64,000 bases of DNA from Excoecaria cochinchinensis (Eukaryota > Streptophyta > Magnoliopsida > Malpighiales > Euphorbiaceae). Numbering within the stretch: the first letter of the stretch is position 1; every line of letters begins with the position of its first letter. Shown piece after piece: positions 33,015 through 48,649 of this stretch. The stretch is from contig CANTUQ010000055.1 of the NCBI GenBank assembly GCA_947683425.1, positions 7,449,501-7,513,500 of the forward strand. Reading direction: 5' to 3'. Position numbers and translations under genes: made by a program. Under the pieces are notes generated by a model. The model worked only from the letters and a program-made list of their open reading frames with translations, did not search any database and was not told where the DNA came from.

Positions 33015-34150
33015 TTATTGTTGTTATTATCTTGCCTTTGCTCGATTAATCTTTAGAATCGTTACTAATATTTTTGATGTTAATTTTTGTATGAGATTTA
33101 ATTTGGCTCGGGCTATGTGAGCGCCCCGCGACTCCCCGGATGGGTCGCGACGCGTGGAGGATCACACCGGTTTTGGTGAGATCTTTCTCAACTCTCTTTA
33201 TGTTATGTTATTTGTAAATAATTGTTTTATTTGTGCACGCGTGCGATAAAAAATCACAAAAATATTTCTATAATTAAATTGGAATTTTACTAATAAAATT
33301 AGGACCAATGTCCCTTGTTTTAGCCTAACAATAAAAACACCACGATTAAAACGAAGAGTCAACTTTTCACTAAAGATGGGATCACTCATCCCGATTTTCC
33401 AATTCAAACAATCAAAACGACTCTTCGAACCCTCTTTAAATAAACACGAAGGAACCAATGTTCCTAAATTTCGAATAAGGGCGAAGGAACCAATGTTCCT
33501 AAAATAATGCCCCGATTTATGTATGTCTTTTTATTTTGATCTTGTGTGAGTGTTTTAAATTCAAGTTCATTTCCGTTGGGCTCTTGTAATTAATTTTGGG
33601 GTAACTTTATTTATTTTGGAGATTATATTCCGTCCCCATTTATGTCTCTAATCTTCTTTTATTGGGGTTGTATTCTGCCCCTATTTCCTTTGTCATTGTG
33701 TGTTTGGGTGTTTACCGCTTTCATTTATCGCTTTCTTTACTTACTTTGCTTATCGCTTTTATTTATTTTCTTTACGTGCTTTCATTGTGCCTTTAATTTA
33801 AATGCATTGATCATGTGAGATCAGAGATATAATTTTAAGAAGTTAAAAACCCATTTATAATTAACCAAAGCATAAATAAGAGGGAAGTTCCGGACACTAT
33901 ATCTCTGGTTTAGACCGTTAGAGATGAGAGACTTTTTCCCAATTTCTTGCAAATTGGGTGGCGACTCCAAATGCCTCAAAGGTGCCTTTAGGTGTCATCA
34001 GACTAGGTTGTTCTCCCCAATGTTCTATTGGGAGGAATACACCGATGATGTCTCATGGCACCCATGATCAAAAGATGCAAACCAATACCTCGAATCCTAA
34101 AGCGAATTCAAAAGTGAGGGCCCTTGCTGGGTACACCGATGCGCGTCACA
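31601..34150 (+). mobile_element. 5' LTR of gag-only Tat-type element, left end missing
   Basis: Matches the 3' LTR 39364-42027 from about position 165 onward, starting at TAAAAAATATTAATTTTG, and ends GCGCGTCACA at 34150. The first 160-170 bp, including the TGTAGACACC start, are absent, so the left target duplication cannot be seen. Its GC block (31660-31910) is about 100 bp longer than in the 3' copy, and the microsatellites differ in length. Confidence 0.85.
32633..33013. repeat. ATT microsatellites in LTR
   Basis: (ATT)n runs at about 32633-32690, 32784-32862 and 32938-33013, separated by unique LTR sequence. The overlapping frames are artefacts. Confidence 0.92.
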
Positions 34151-34151
34151 G

Positions 34152-34170
34152 TGGCAACTCCACTGGGGAC
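34152..34170 (+). promoter_or_regulatory. Tat-type primer-binding site
   Basis: TGGCAACTCCACTGGGGAC lies 1 nt after the 5' LTR, matching the PBS of the minus-strand element across 13837 and 4276 except for a few bases. Primer tRNA probably Arg by analogy to Ogre elements, unchecked. Confidence 0.8.
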
Positions 34171-35112
34171 TTTGTGTTTGAGACTTTGCTTTGAAAGTGT
34201 TTTGGTTAAAATGTATAATTGGGTTTTTAAAACTTAAAATTATATCTTTTTTCGAAAATTTGCATTGCATCTTAGAGCCTTAGAATTACGCTAGTTGGTC
34301 CCTTCTTACCTCGGTGCATTCCCAAAGCACGACCCTACTTTCACTCATTGTAGGGAAGTGTTAAGGATAATCACCAGCCCAAGCCTAGTGCCTTTTGGCA
34401 TATCAAATGGAGACCCAATCGGTCGTCATGCTCACGACGAGCTAGACCCATTGGCAGGGACCACGCTTGGGTAGCCTTGAAAATTCATCACCTTGACCAA
34501 AGCCCATGTAATGGCAAGTAGAAACTTCCCCTAGGTAGCATGCTCCTTAATATAATGCTTGTGATATGGGTCATCTTGTATTAGATAAAATCAACCAAAT
34601 TAAGTGGTCTTTTATCAAAAACTTTCATGCCCCGGTGGGCCCATCTTAATGAGATTGAAATGTCCAAATACGAGATGGCCAAAACTCATACGTATGTTCA
34701 TTAGCTTAAGAGTGTTATGCTGCCGATTTTTTGCCATGCATCATGCGCGTTCATTGGGTCCCCTGTTGACCCATGGACTAAGCCCACCTAGGAAGGGACT
34801 ACTCGACCTCGTGTGTGGGAGAAATAAGGTCGGAAGGATCTGTCTGCTTGCATGTGGTTGTGGATACTGCACGGCATGCTCATGCACCGCATATCATTCA
34901 TACATGTCGATAAAATAAATACATGTATATATAAATAATAATATATTTTCTCTCATGCTATACGTGTATATATCTTTTTATCTGCATATTATTTTTTCAC
35001 TTGTGCATATCATCCTGCGTGTGATTTCTTCCAGGCATCCCATTGTATTGTGGTAATTCATTGATTTTGCACTCATCAAAGACCGTTTGCATGGCACGAT
35101 CATACATTATAC
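34171..35112 (+). other. Leader of gag-only element
   Basis: Untranslated leader between PBS and gag. Phrases such as AATGGAGACCCAATCGGT (about 34405) also occur inverted at 4010-4030 in the related element. No coding signal. Confidence 0.6.
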
Positions 35113-35970
35113 ATGTCATCCATGCATCATTCTAACAATCTGAGTCTTGCAGCCACCATAGGTTCATCCAAGTGGACTAGAAGTTCTGACGATCGACTAG
35201 TGAGGACAGACTCGCCCTTTGGATTGCTAGAATTAGTGCCTGTTTTGGATTTTGAGTCACTCTCAATGACTAGTGCATCATCTTCGATGGAGACCGGAGC
35301 TTTGACTACCCAAGACCTTGCCAGAAAATTAGAGGATTTTGAGAGGAGGATATCCGGCCTGATGGAAAATATCGCTGCCCAGATGGCACCAAATGCCAGG
35401 CAACCACCTGTGACCTCTGCTGTTGAACAAATTGAATTGCCTATTATGGAAGAGGCTCGTGTCTTAATGACCCAAGAGATGGATAGAAGGTTCGAGGAGC
35501 TTGAAAAGAGGTTGCTGGCCATAATTAAGGAAAGGATGGATGCCATGGCGCTAGTTCTTCAAGCTCAACTCATGGCAACTACCCGGGCACCCCTCAATAA
35601 GACTATCACTAGCCCTACAAGTTAAGGAGTTGGTAGCAGCGGTACAAGAAGGACAGGGAAAGTACCAATGGCTGAAATAGCTCAAAGGCACTATTATGAT
35701 CTGGGCAAACCTTTGTCATGGGTTTTCGAGAAGCTAATGAAGGGGGGAATATTGCAGCCATTGCCAGCTAGACCAGCCTTAAGCCAGGGACACCCGGGGC
35801 ACAAAAGTGATCAATACTGCGCTTACCACAAACACGCTGGGCATTTAACTGATAATTGCCAAATCTGGAGGGGCAAGATCCAGGACCTCATTGACTCCAA
35901 AGAAATCAGCGATCCTGAAAAGAGGAAGAAGAAGGAAAAGACAAACTACAATGCAGTTCCCCCACCATGA
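35113..35970 (+). pseudogene. Tat-type gag lacking its core domain
   Basis: Two same-frame segments, 35113-35625 and 35668-35970, separated by one TAA at 35623-35625. The first has GALTTQDLARKLEDFERRI and a coiled-coil-like Glu/Arg/Leu tail. The second has YYDLGKPLSWVFEKLMKGG, the zinc-knuckle-like YCAYHKHAGHLTDNC and IQDLIDSKEISDPEK. Both align with the gag at 1969-3577, but the roughly 500-bp capsid core between them (PF03732-like, with TEEFMKQYD and FHEYLTRWR in the other copy) is missing. So this gag could not form a normal capsid even without the stop. No enzyme domain follows, as in gag-only TR-GAG-type retrotransposons. Confidence 0.75.
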
Positions 35971-38424
35971 GCTTGATCGGACCTAACTCACCTAAGTGGC
36001 GTGTTTCGCCAGAGCTACAAGAAGAAGACTATGTTTTCTATGTTCTATTTCTTTTTATTTCCAGAACTCTTTATGACAATTTGGTTATTTCAATATGATG
36101 GACAATTTGTTTTGCTTATTTGTATGATGTTTCTAATAATTTCATTTCTCATGATCACGATGCATCCATTCATTTTGACATTAACCCAATTAATACGGCT
36201 CCATCTAATCTCGAAACTTTGGGGAATCCGAATAAAATCTTGATGGCATCTGATATAACTCCTGAAGAGAGGATAATTTTGAGAGAAATAAAAGAAAAAA
36301 AAAGCCTTTGCCTAGATCTGGTATGACATGCTGAAGATTGACAAGGATATTCTTGAGACCATGCTATTTCCTCATGCCGACATGACGACGAGCCAAATTT
36401 TAGAAACCATCCTTTTGCACCCCCTAACATCTGGGATGCATATGGTGTTGCCGAATAAAATCAAACTTCAAGAGCTACATCAGGAGTTAGACGAGTAAAA
36501 CTCAAGACCTTCATGAGGAAAATACAACTGATCAGAACCAAACAACGTGAGCCCTTTCCTCTCAGCCATTTGAAATGTGTACCCTAAAAATAATTATGAT
36601 CGACTCTTAACCATCCAGAACCCTCATAGCTAAATTTCTTACCAAAACTTAATGCCCGACTGAATTGAACAACAATGGTCCCAGTGGTTAAGATGAAAAG
36701 TGCACGTATGTGTAAACTTCAGGACTTGAGCAAAGCTTGTCAAAAAAAAAAATGGGGTGTAAGAAAAATTGGGGCAAATTGGGTTGTAAAAAAAATGGAA
36801 AAATTGGGGTGTAAAGAAAAGAGAAAAGAAAAGGGAGAATTGATTAGGGGGCAAAAGAATGTTATTTGGAGGCAAGCTTTGTTCGAATTGCGTTGATCTA
36901 CACGTGCCTGCACATTGCCATTCTTCTTAGCTACTGAAAAGGACCAAAAAGGCTAACCCACAAACCATCCACCCAATCCCAGCCGTCGAAAACCATTTCA
37001 AAAGCTTAAACTACCAAGGCTAATAAAAATACCCCAAATCATTCAAGCCCAACCTGTCGCCCTAGCTCAGCCATTGAACAGCCAATCCAGGGTTTGGACC
37101 ACCAAAGCAAATAAAAGCCAGGGCTCGAACCGCCAAAGCCAATAAAAGCCAAGTGTGAGATTCCACATTCAAGCCCCAAATAAGGAACCCATCACCTCAA
37201 CCAGTCTGCACAAGGGCTAAGATCAAGACTTTGATACCAAGAGGAACCACTCCTAGAAGCAGCAGTCTCCCCAGCTGACGAAGATGAAAGCGAATTCATC
37301 CAAAACTGACGAATTGAAGGAGGGTCCATGGCAGAGGCTAAATAAAGAAAAAAAAAAGAAAGAAAATATTCAATCATGAAAACCCGGGAGGGCTGATTGA
37401 TAACAGGAGTTTAATGCTCTCAAGATCTATCCTGAGATTAGATGAGGTCTTATATTTTTCGAGTTAATGCCAAATAGTGATCATGTGTTATGAAATCAGA
37501 TTGAAATATATGCATTTATGCAAAGATGTATTGGTATAACCAGGGCAGTTCATCTTGCACACTCAAAGTGGTCTGAGTCAGATATAAAACCAGCACATTG
37601 TTACTATCTACCCTCTACCATCCTCGCTACTCATACACTTCAGTCGACTTATCCAGCTACCCACTGTGAAGCCAACCTTATAGCACCTTCCTAAAAAAAA
37701 AAAAACAAACAAAGCTCATACAACCAAAATCTGAGACATAAGCACATGCCGATCATACTCGAAAGATCTTTCGCAACAACTCCAACTTCTCTCACACCAA
37801 AAAAAAGAAAAAAAGAAGAAAAAAATAGGGGGCCGTTAGAGATGAAAACCGTGACTAGTGCTCTAAGCAAAAGTTAGGCCAAAGGGCAGGGTGAAAACCT
37901 GGCGACAGGCAGTCTGCCCTACAAAAAATGAAATAAATAAAAGCCGCTGGATTGGGTTGGGTCCATTCCAGGCAAAAAATAAGGCACAGGGTTATGTGAA
38001 AATCCGACAAGGATGCATCTCCCGCTAAGAAAAGCTAGTGTGAAAATCCACGAGGGACGCACTACCTTCAAAAAATGACTATAGGTATCAAAGGAGAACC
38101 TCATGATCCCCTAGAGGCATAAAATTCGAAAGCAATTTCAGAGGGCATCAAGCCAACCACGACGGACAACCAAACCAGCTGACGCCCCCGATTCCACTCG
38201 GATGAACTCTTATCCTGCATTGCTGCATGACACATACATCTCACGTGCATGCTCACTGTTTATACCTGCATATTTGTCTTCTAAATTTTGCAGAAAGAGA
38301 GACTCGACGCTAACACCCACAAAAAGCGAGCGACGACATCAATCCAACATCAGCTCAATCATTAATCCAACATCAATCAAAACATCGATCAGGCCAAACA
38401 AACAATTAACCAAAGGGCTCACAG
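35971..38424 (+). other. Non-coding interior of gag-only element
   Basis: 36120-36326 resembles 1667-1867 of the related element. 36740-36850 has repeated purine phrases with AAATTGGGG. 37840-38110 carries repeated phrases such as GTGAAAATCCACGAGGG and GGGTGAAAACCTGGCGAC, also present at 45460-45720 and typical of Tat-type 3' interiors. The minus frame at 37192-37377 is Ser-rich and I do not recognise it. No enzyme gene is present. Confidence 0.65.
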
Positions 38425-39215
38425 ACGGCACCACTTCGAATCTCAAAAGGGTTTGCATGATGGCGGCACTACCATTCTACGGAAGGTTTGCACGACAACG
38501 GTACTACCACTTCAAAAAGGGTTTGCACGATGGCGGCACTACCATTCTACGGAAGGTTTGCACGACAACGGTACTACCACTTCAAAAGGGGTTTGCACGA
38601 TGGCGGCACTACCATTCTACGAAAGGTTTGCACGACAACGGTACTACCACTTCAAAAAGGGTTTGCACGATGGCTGCACTACCATTCTACGGAAGGTTTG
38701 CACGACAACGGTACTACCACTTCAAAAAGGGTTTGCACGATGGCGGCACTACCATTCTACGGAAGGTTTGCACGACAACGGTACTATCACTTCAAAAAGG
38801 GTTTGTACGATAGCGGCACTACCATTCTACGGAAGGTTTGCACGACAACGGTACTACCACTTCAGAACGGTTTGCACGAGGACGGTACTACTGCTCCACG
38901 GAGGGTTTGCACGATCTCGGTACTACTGCCTCAAAAGGTTTGCACACTGCCGGTACTACTATTCTACGGAAGGTTTGCACGACAACGGTACTACCACTTC
39001 AGAACGGTTTGCACGAGGACAGTACTACTGCTCCACAAAGGGTTTGCACGATCTCGGTACTACTGCTTCAAAAGGTTTGCACGCTGCCGGTACTACAATT
39101 CTAAGGAATGTTTGCACAACAACGGTACTACCAATTCAGAACAATTTGCGCGATGATGGTACTACCACTCCACGGAGGGTTTGCATGATCACGGCATTAC
39201 CGCTACAACAATAGA
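38425..39215 (+). repeat. 35-bp tandem array with 70-bp higher-order repeat
   Basis: About 22 copies of a 35-bp monomer starting GGTTTGCACGA. In the first half, two monomer types alternate (GATGGCGGCACTACCATTC and GACAACGGTACTACCACTTC), so the repeat unit is exactly 70 bp from 38461 on. The second half is more divergent. The array lies just before the 3' LTR. Long overlapping frames across it (38202-39214) come from its periodicity and are not genes. Confidence 0.92.
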
Positions 39216-39344
39216 CAACACACCGACGACACGGCGACAGCCACTTCAACAACCAGTCCAGCTTGGGAAAGCGACCACCTCAGGTACGTGTTTCTTCCCT
39301 TCTTTTATGAATTTTGGCTCACTTAGGCACCTAAGTTCTAAGTT

Positions 39345-39363
39345 CCCCAAAATTGGCGGCAAC
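39345..39363 (+). promoter_or_regulatory. Polypurine tract, degenerate
   Basis: CCCCAAAATTGGCGGCAAC runs into the LTR at 39364. It corresponds to AAAAATTGGGGGCAAC at 19558-19576. Confidence 0.7.
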
Positions 39364-42027
<2,664 letters not shown>

Positions 42028-43785
42028 GTAATACTGTAAATTAATGAAAATCTAGGAACTTAAATATAAATTTGTCAATGATGAGGAAATTGAGGGATTT
42101 TAATGATAATTGATAGGTAAATTTGAATATTAATTGTATAACCAATTGACAATAGAGAAAACAATGATGTTTATATTAATATTAATAGAAATATTACTAT
42201 TAAAGCTAATATCATGGAAATGGCAATAGGATTAAAAGTAAGAAAAATATATGAGTAATATGAGCATTAATAAAAGAATAGAAATGTCTTTGGACTAGTA
42301 AAGGATTATTATTACTGATCAAAAATAACTGAGATGTAAATTTAAATCTGTAATATTAAATTAAAGATAAGATAATGTAATTAAGATAAATAATAATATG
42401 TCAAATTTAACTGAATGCTATGAATTTCATAATCAAGTCACAATGAATTAAGAGTGTGTAATAGAAATATGTAAAAGACATTGTTATAAAACTGATATAA
42501 GTATTATAGATTGAGTTAATTATCTAAAGTATAAAATATGATAATTAATATTGTACGTGAGAAATTTTAGTAATGGGGTCGCCTAAGAATATTAGTAACG
42601 AAACTAAAGACATGAAAGAAAGTAGAACTGTCATTAAATGTTGAAAGTTAATAGTGAAATGATAATTACTGAGATGATGATAAATTGTCAATGTGAGTAA
42701 TTTAGGTACTGGTGTAAAAATAGTACTGTTAGGCATGGTAATAAGGAAATTAAATGTAAAATAGTATCGATAGATATTTAATCAAATAATGATAATAGAA
42801 ATTGTGGATAAAGTAAAGAGGATAACGATGTTAGTCTACAAATAAGTTAGTGGATTAAGTAATAACTTTGACAATTCAAGTATATAATATGAAATATAAC
42901 TGAGTAAAATTAATTAGGAAAATAGAGTAAATGTATTATGTTTATAGCTTAAAAATGCCATTGTAAAAGAAATATTAAAGATATAAACAAATCGATAACG
43001 GTTAATCAGTACCGTAAATAACATCGATGATGACTATTCAATAGATATGTCAGTAACTGATATTGTACCTAAGTGTAGATTGTAACTGATGTATAAGCTA
43101 TAAACAACAATGAAAGACAAATAAATAAGTCAATAAGATATTTACAAATGTTGTTAATATAACTGATCATTGAATTAACGGACAGAATATAATAGTAGGA
43201 ATGTGAAAGTTAACAGTACAGATAAAGATGATTTTGATAACAGTAATAGTAATGTTTAAAATATGGTCATTGAAATAATGAAAAAGGAATAAGATAATGG
43301 CTGAAGCAAGAAACCTATTAGGACATTAAAAGTAAGGCATAAATTACCTAAAAGTCTTAAGAATTAATGTTCATATAATAGATACAAAGATATGTGCTTG
43401 TGTGTGCATGCATGCAGTAATGGCATGAAAAATTTAGGATATGTATCCACCACTAGGCATTTTAATGCTAAGCGCATAGTGTGATTACTGCGTGCAGGCT
43501 ATAGAAAGATAGGAAGTTTAAGTGGCTGAGGTTTGACGACAGTCGAGATGGGAATTAAAAGCCAAGGTAAGGACATTTAAGCATGGCATGTATGCGACTG
43601 CAATGGGTGAACACAAGATTGTACAGGATAAGTATATGAACGGTGTGTTAGTGTAATTGTTATATTATTGTATATCCAAGTTTATTATTGTAGGAAAACA
43701 AATTTCACCGAATCTGATAAGTGCATTACAGTATAGTGTGGTGACATCCGATATCCGCACCATTTGTGGGTATAAGGGTGTTACA
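42028..43785 (+). mobile_element. Solo gypsy LTR, right part
   Basis: Continues the LTR broken at 31600. It ends GTGACATCCGATATCCGCACC (about 43741) and GGGTGTTACA, matching the minus-strand LTR ends at 49921 and 54527. The double-hairpin region is at 43451-43500, with GCAT/ATGC then GCGCA/TGCGT-like pairing. No gene seen. Confidence 0.88.
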
Positions 43786-44643
43786 TTCCTTGTTTTTTCC
43801 CTTATTTGAGCATTCTTACGAGCAAATGGGGAGATCGAGGAGGCTTCTTTTGGTTTGATTTATTATTTTTGTTATTTTGTTATTTTTTAGGTATTTTGTT
43901 TTTTTATTTATCTTGCTATATAATTTGTAATAAAATTATTTATTTTATGTACGTTAAAAAGAAAATCACAAAAATAATTTTTTTAAGAAATTGGATTTTT
44001 TTTAATAAAATAGGACCAATGTCCTAATTTTAACCAATAAAAATTTTATTTTAAAAGGAAGAGTTAATTTTATTGAAATGGGATCACTCATCCCGATTTT
44101 CTCATTATTCACCCAAAATAACTTTTCAATTTTTGTAAGTAAGTATGAAGGAACCAGTGTTCCTATTCCAAATAAATACCCCATCTTATATTTTGGGGAA
44201 TTATATTTTTTATCCCAATTTCATTTTGTAATTTATTTTGTATTTTAGTTACTTTATGTATCGCTTTTATTTACCGATTTCCTACGATGCTTGACGTGCG
44301 CTTTAAATTTTAATGCATGACCGTGTGAGAGAAAGATGAAAATTTAATATTAAAAACTCATTTATAATTAACCAAAACATTAATAAAATTGAAGTTCTGA
44401 ACTACTCTCTAATTTAAACCCCCGAGGTCAGACGAACATTCCCAATTTCTTGTAAATTGGGTGGCGACTCCAAAATACCTCAAAGGTGCCTAAAGGCTTC
44501 ATAGGATTAGATGAACTTCCTCAATGTTCTATTGGGTAGGGATTCCATAATATCTCATGTTGCCAAATATCTAAATGCGAACCCTCTAGAACCCTAAAAG
44601 CAAGCCTCCTGGGAAACCATAAGCGGGTTTGGTGCGTGTCACA
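43786..44643 (+). mobile_element. Tat-type 3' LTR, right part
   Basis: Starts with the right TTCCT duplication (43786-43790) and resumes the LTR begun at 27626. Conserved blocks: GGGATCACTCATCCC (44081), GGAACCAGTGTTCC, GGGTGGCGACTCCAAA (44459) and CAATGTTCTATTGGG. It ends GTGCGTGTCACA at 44643. Confidence 0.88.
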
Positions 44644-45837
44644 AGTAGCATTATAGTACTGATAAAAGCATGGTTGTTATCACAATGATTTCATGGTCTA
44701 TAGGGCATTACAACATCTTACAAGTATACAATAACCTAATGCATTTCTTATGATCTTTTTGCTTTCAATGCATATATAAAGTAAGAAATGCATATATGTT
44801 TTATTTTCTGCTTCTTTTACTTATGATAAGGAAAGCACCTAAAGAGCTATAGTCCTACATTGAAACAAGATAGTACAACAGTAATGATAATAGTAGCATC
44901 ACAATCAATAAAAGCATCACAACCACTGAGCATCCTAAGCCCTTTTCATGACATGATCTTAGTATTAGATGACGGGCTATCTAACCAACCCTTATAGAAA
45001 GCATCAATGGTGATGTCGAGCTCCTCGAATGGAGGCTTCCAAGTGTTGATTGGTAAATAACTCCATATGCCTAGTTACTCACCCTAAAGAATCGAGCAGT
45101 CATTCTGCTAGACTGGAAAGTCACTTGTCTTATGGCTACATACTATCGTAGCCCATACTATTTACAGTAGTGCCTAAGGACATAGAAGGTCGCATGGTGC
45201 ATGCCCATCACTAGCACATGGTCGCTAGCCTCACCCATAATTGCATAGGTAAGTGGTATCTAGGGCGACATGAAGTTGATGGAAAGGTTTGTGCACCCAT
45301 TTAGCCAATCAAACCAAGCATTTGTCGTTATGAAAATCCCGACCACTCGGAGAGACAAATGGTAACTGGGCCCATATATGGGAATCACATCAGCTACCAA
45401 GTCTTTCAGCAACTACAGTTTCTCCTATAACCATATCTAAAGAAAAGAAAATTCATTATAGATGAAAACTCAAAAAAAAAGTGGGGTGCAAACCTAAGAA
45501 ATAGGCAGTCCATCCTAAAAAATGATAAATAATGGAAAAGTTGCTAGAGTGGATTAGGTCCATTTTAGGCAAAATGAGGCATATGGTCACATGACAATCT
45601 CATAAAGGAATGCATAATCTAGTACGAAAAGCTAATGTGAAAACCCACAATGGGCGCATTACCTTTAAATTAATGACTATAGGTTCACCACGAAAGCCTA
45701 CATGATTCTTTAAGAAATGGGCATAATTCTTGGTAAGTAAAACGAAACACATGGAATTGAGTATCCTAAAAATGAGCACACCCCTCTAAGAATGCATTAT
45801 TTACCCTCACGCTTTGTAAGACCCCCAGTTTGTTGGA
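44644..45837 (+). other. Decayed Tat-type interior and unassigned DNA
   Basis: 44644-45450 has no recognisable gene or repeat. 45460-45720 matches 37860-38090, with GTGAAAACCCACAATGGGCGC, GGATTAGGTCCATTTTAGGC and AATGACTATAGGT, so it is a remnant of a Tat-type interior. Confidence 0.55.
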
Positions 45838-46443
45838 AAAAACTAAGTGAACGCTCGATTGTGGGTCCAGATTTGGTTAGAGATATGGAATAAAAGATTA
45901 TATTGGTTTAGCAAAATTTGAAAGCAGCGAGAGACCGAAAAAGATCTTATGCCAACTTGAAGCGGAAAGATATCGAGTATGAGGTTGGCAAAAAGTGTTC
46001 TTAAAGGTGTCGCCATGGAGAAATATTCTTTGTTTTGGTAAAAAGGGAAAATTGAGTCCAAGATTTATCGGCCGTATGAGATTTTAGATCGGGTCAGACC
46101 AGTTGCATATCGGTTAGCGTTACCTTTAGAGTTGGCTAAATTGCACGATGTATTCCATGTATTGATGCTTCACATATACTGATCAGACGAGTCACACGTG
46201 TTATCTATTCAGAAAGTGCAAGTGCAGCCAGATTTTCGTATGATGAGGAACCTAAGGCTATTTTGGCTTGGGAAATAAGATAGCTTTGGAACAAGCAGAT
46301 TCCCTTAGTCAAAGTGTTATGGAGACATCACAATATAGAAGAGGCGACTTGGGAACCTGAATCGGTGATGAGAACTCAGTATCCTCAATTGTTTGGCTCA
46401 GGTGAGAATTTTGAGGACAAAATTCCTTTAACGAGGGGAGAGT
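45838..46443 (+). pseudogene. Integrase C-terminus and chromodomain of third Tekay-like element
   Basis: Plus-strand pol remnant aligning with 10810-11413. Readable pieces: [58 protein letters not shown], the chromodomain part PLVKVLWRHH and EEATWEPE, and ENFEDKIPLTRGEL at the end. Several stops and frameshifts (for example near 45895, 45990 and 46180) rule out a product. Everything upstream of the integrase core is lost, the sequence before it being Tat-type. GAGGGGAGAGT at 46433-46443 is the polypurine tract. Confidence 0.88.
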
Positions 46444-47369
46444 TGTAAGGACCCAATTTGTACCCTAGTGGTTTTAAGCATTTTGTGGTTTGAGTCTAGG
46501 TTAAAGTTATATTTTGTCTTAGGACTTAATTGCATGTTTTAATAAGTTTAGAAGGGTAAAATGGTGTTTTAGCTTTTAATTATGTGGCTTGATTGCATCT
46601 TGAGAAGAAAAGAAGGACTAGGAGAGTGAATTGTGAAAAACTACCATAGATTAATGACAAGTAGAGGAGATAAGAATTTGGCTTTTGACCAAAGAAAGAG
46701 AACCTGAGAGAGAGAGAAAGAGCAGATTTGCTTTTCCTCATCTCCCATTTTCCTCTTTCGTCCAGCCCTCTCTTCTTCTCCTCCTTTCTCATCTTCTTTC
46801 CTCTATTACTATAATTCTTGGTGGGTGTTGGCAATTCAAGGGTTATTCAAGTAAGTGTTTAGTTCTCTTCTTCTTCTTCTTCTTCTTTTTCTTCTTCTCT
46901 TCTTCTCCTTATTTTCTTTGATGGTTATGTGCTGGATTTTGAGCATTTGGTGTTTTGGGTTGATTTATTCAGAGATTCCAGCTAGAGAGCCTAAAGGGAA
47001 GGAGAAAGTAGGCGAAAGTGCGGGTAATTGATCTTTGAGGAGCACAGGGAGATAAGGTTTGGGATTTATGTGTATTTGTGTAATTGTGTTTTTAATCAAT
47101 CGATTTGAATTTCTAGAAATTTTTATTTGAGCATGTTTGTATGCATGATTGAGTTGGGTTTTGGCAAAACTGAGTGGAATTTGGAAGTGGACTTGTGTAT
47201 GAGAAGTTGGAAGAATTTTTATAGGATTCTATTGATTTTATAGGTTGAAATCTGGTTGTGTTCAATTGTTCAATTTTGTTTATCAATTGCTCCTAATGAG
47301 GAAAAATGTTATTGGCATGATTAGAAGTATGTTTTGGATTGCATGAGTTTTGGAGGAGTTTGACGTGAA

Positions 47370-47690
47370 GAGAGCTGTTGAACTCGACAACAGAGTGTGA
47401 AACATGACTCTGTTGCGAGCGCAACAGAGTGTGTGGAACCAAGCTCCAGCTGAGGCGCTCGCGACAGAGAGCTCAGTAGCCAAGCTTCTACGGTGGATCA
47501 TCGCGAGCGTGTTTATGTGCGCGAGCACAATAAGAGCCTACATGTCCTCAGTTGCGAGCATGACTTATGTCGCGAGCATGACAAAGGCCTGCCTGCTTTT
47601 CCTCACAAGCACGAAAGATCGTCACAAATGCGTCGCCTCGTGTAATCTGTCTCTGTCGCTGGCGCGAGTGCAATCCTCCCCTGTTCTTCA
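47370..47690. repeat. CpG-rich block in LTR
   Basis: Repeated GCGAGCGCAACAGAG, GCGCTCGCGACAGAG and GTCGCGAGCATGAC-like words, about 0.93-1.25 kb from the LTR start. Partly decayed to TG/CA. Confidence 0.75.
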
Positions 47691-47878
47691 AATGTTTATT
47701 GTTTATTGCACTTTGCATGGTTTCTCACTCATAATTTTGGCATGTTTCAATATGTGAATTTTAAAATGCTTTATTGGGTGATCAATAACTTAGTTAATGA
47801 TTTTAGCCTACAATAGTCACATAGTGGATAGATAGGCATGCCTATAGGGTTCTGTTTGCTGCAGCCTATGCGTTTCTT

Positions 47879-48030
47879 GGACCCTGATCAGGTCCCTATG
47901 CGTTTGGGTCCTCGTGATCCCTACGTGTTTGGATCTTGTTTAAGATCCCTATGTGTTTTAAAAATAAAAAAAAAAAAGAAAAGAAAAGAAAAGGAAATAT
48001 TTGTTTGTGCCTTCGGGTACCTATGTGTTC
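47879..48030 (+). repeat. Variable-stem hairpin array in LTR
   Basis: Units: GGACC/GGTCC (around CTGATCA), GGGTC/GATCC, GGATCTT/AAGATCC and GTGCC/GGTAC with a TTCG loop. Tails are CCTATGCGTTT, CCTACGTGTTT, CCTATGTGTTT and CTATGTGTT. An A-rich run (47963-48000) sits within the array. Confidence 0.8.
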
Positions 48031-48645
48031 ACTCGATATCCACTTCATTGAGTTTGCAAGCGTAATTATGTGTATGTTCTGTCATGAAAACTGATGTGAA
48101 TTATTCAAATGATGTTATATCATATGTATGAGTGATGCTTTTACTAATGAATGGAATTGATGGTTACCTTATGATGCTTCAGTATATGTATGTGCCATGT
48201 GAATGTGGTTTGCATTGACGTCCACTGTGAGTGGTCGTTCATCTCTTGTTTTTTCCCCACTAAGCCATTGGGTAACACCCGTGCAGGTTGTGGAAGTAGT
48301 GGGAGATTTTGGGAGGATCGGTCCACAGCAGTCAAGGCCAACCCAATAGGATGGGCTTTGTTTTAGTGTTAGGTTTTGTAATTGTACTGATGTAAAGCTT
48401 TTGGATATTGTAATTATGCAACTTTTGTAATATGTTTAGTTAAATTTATATTTAAGCAAAGATGATTTTGTATGTAACTCAGCCTTGTAAATATTTTATT
48501 TATGAATGAAAGAGAAACTTTTGTTATCCTCGATTCACTTAAATGTATATAAGTATGTATGTTTACACGTGTGTTTTATTGAATGTTTTCTGTATGCGTT
48601 GTTTCTGTATAGTAACAACCTTGCCTATCGGGACACTCACTTCTC

Positions 48646-48649
<4 letters not shown>

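Noticed and set aside
37192..37377. Ser-rich minus-strand peptide with MDPPSIRQFWMNSL
   Set aside because: Looked gene-like, but it lies in the non-coding interior of a gag-only element and I recognise no family.
38202..39214. Long overlapping plus-strand frames (203, 253 and 222 codons) as repeat proteins
   Set aside because: The array unit is 70 bp, not a multiple of three, so every frame stays open by periodicity. It lies in a retroelement 3'UTR.
38425..39215. CRISPR-like array
   Set aside because: Repeats are contiguous 35-bp tandem monomers without unique spacers, in plant DNA.
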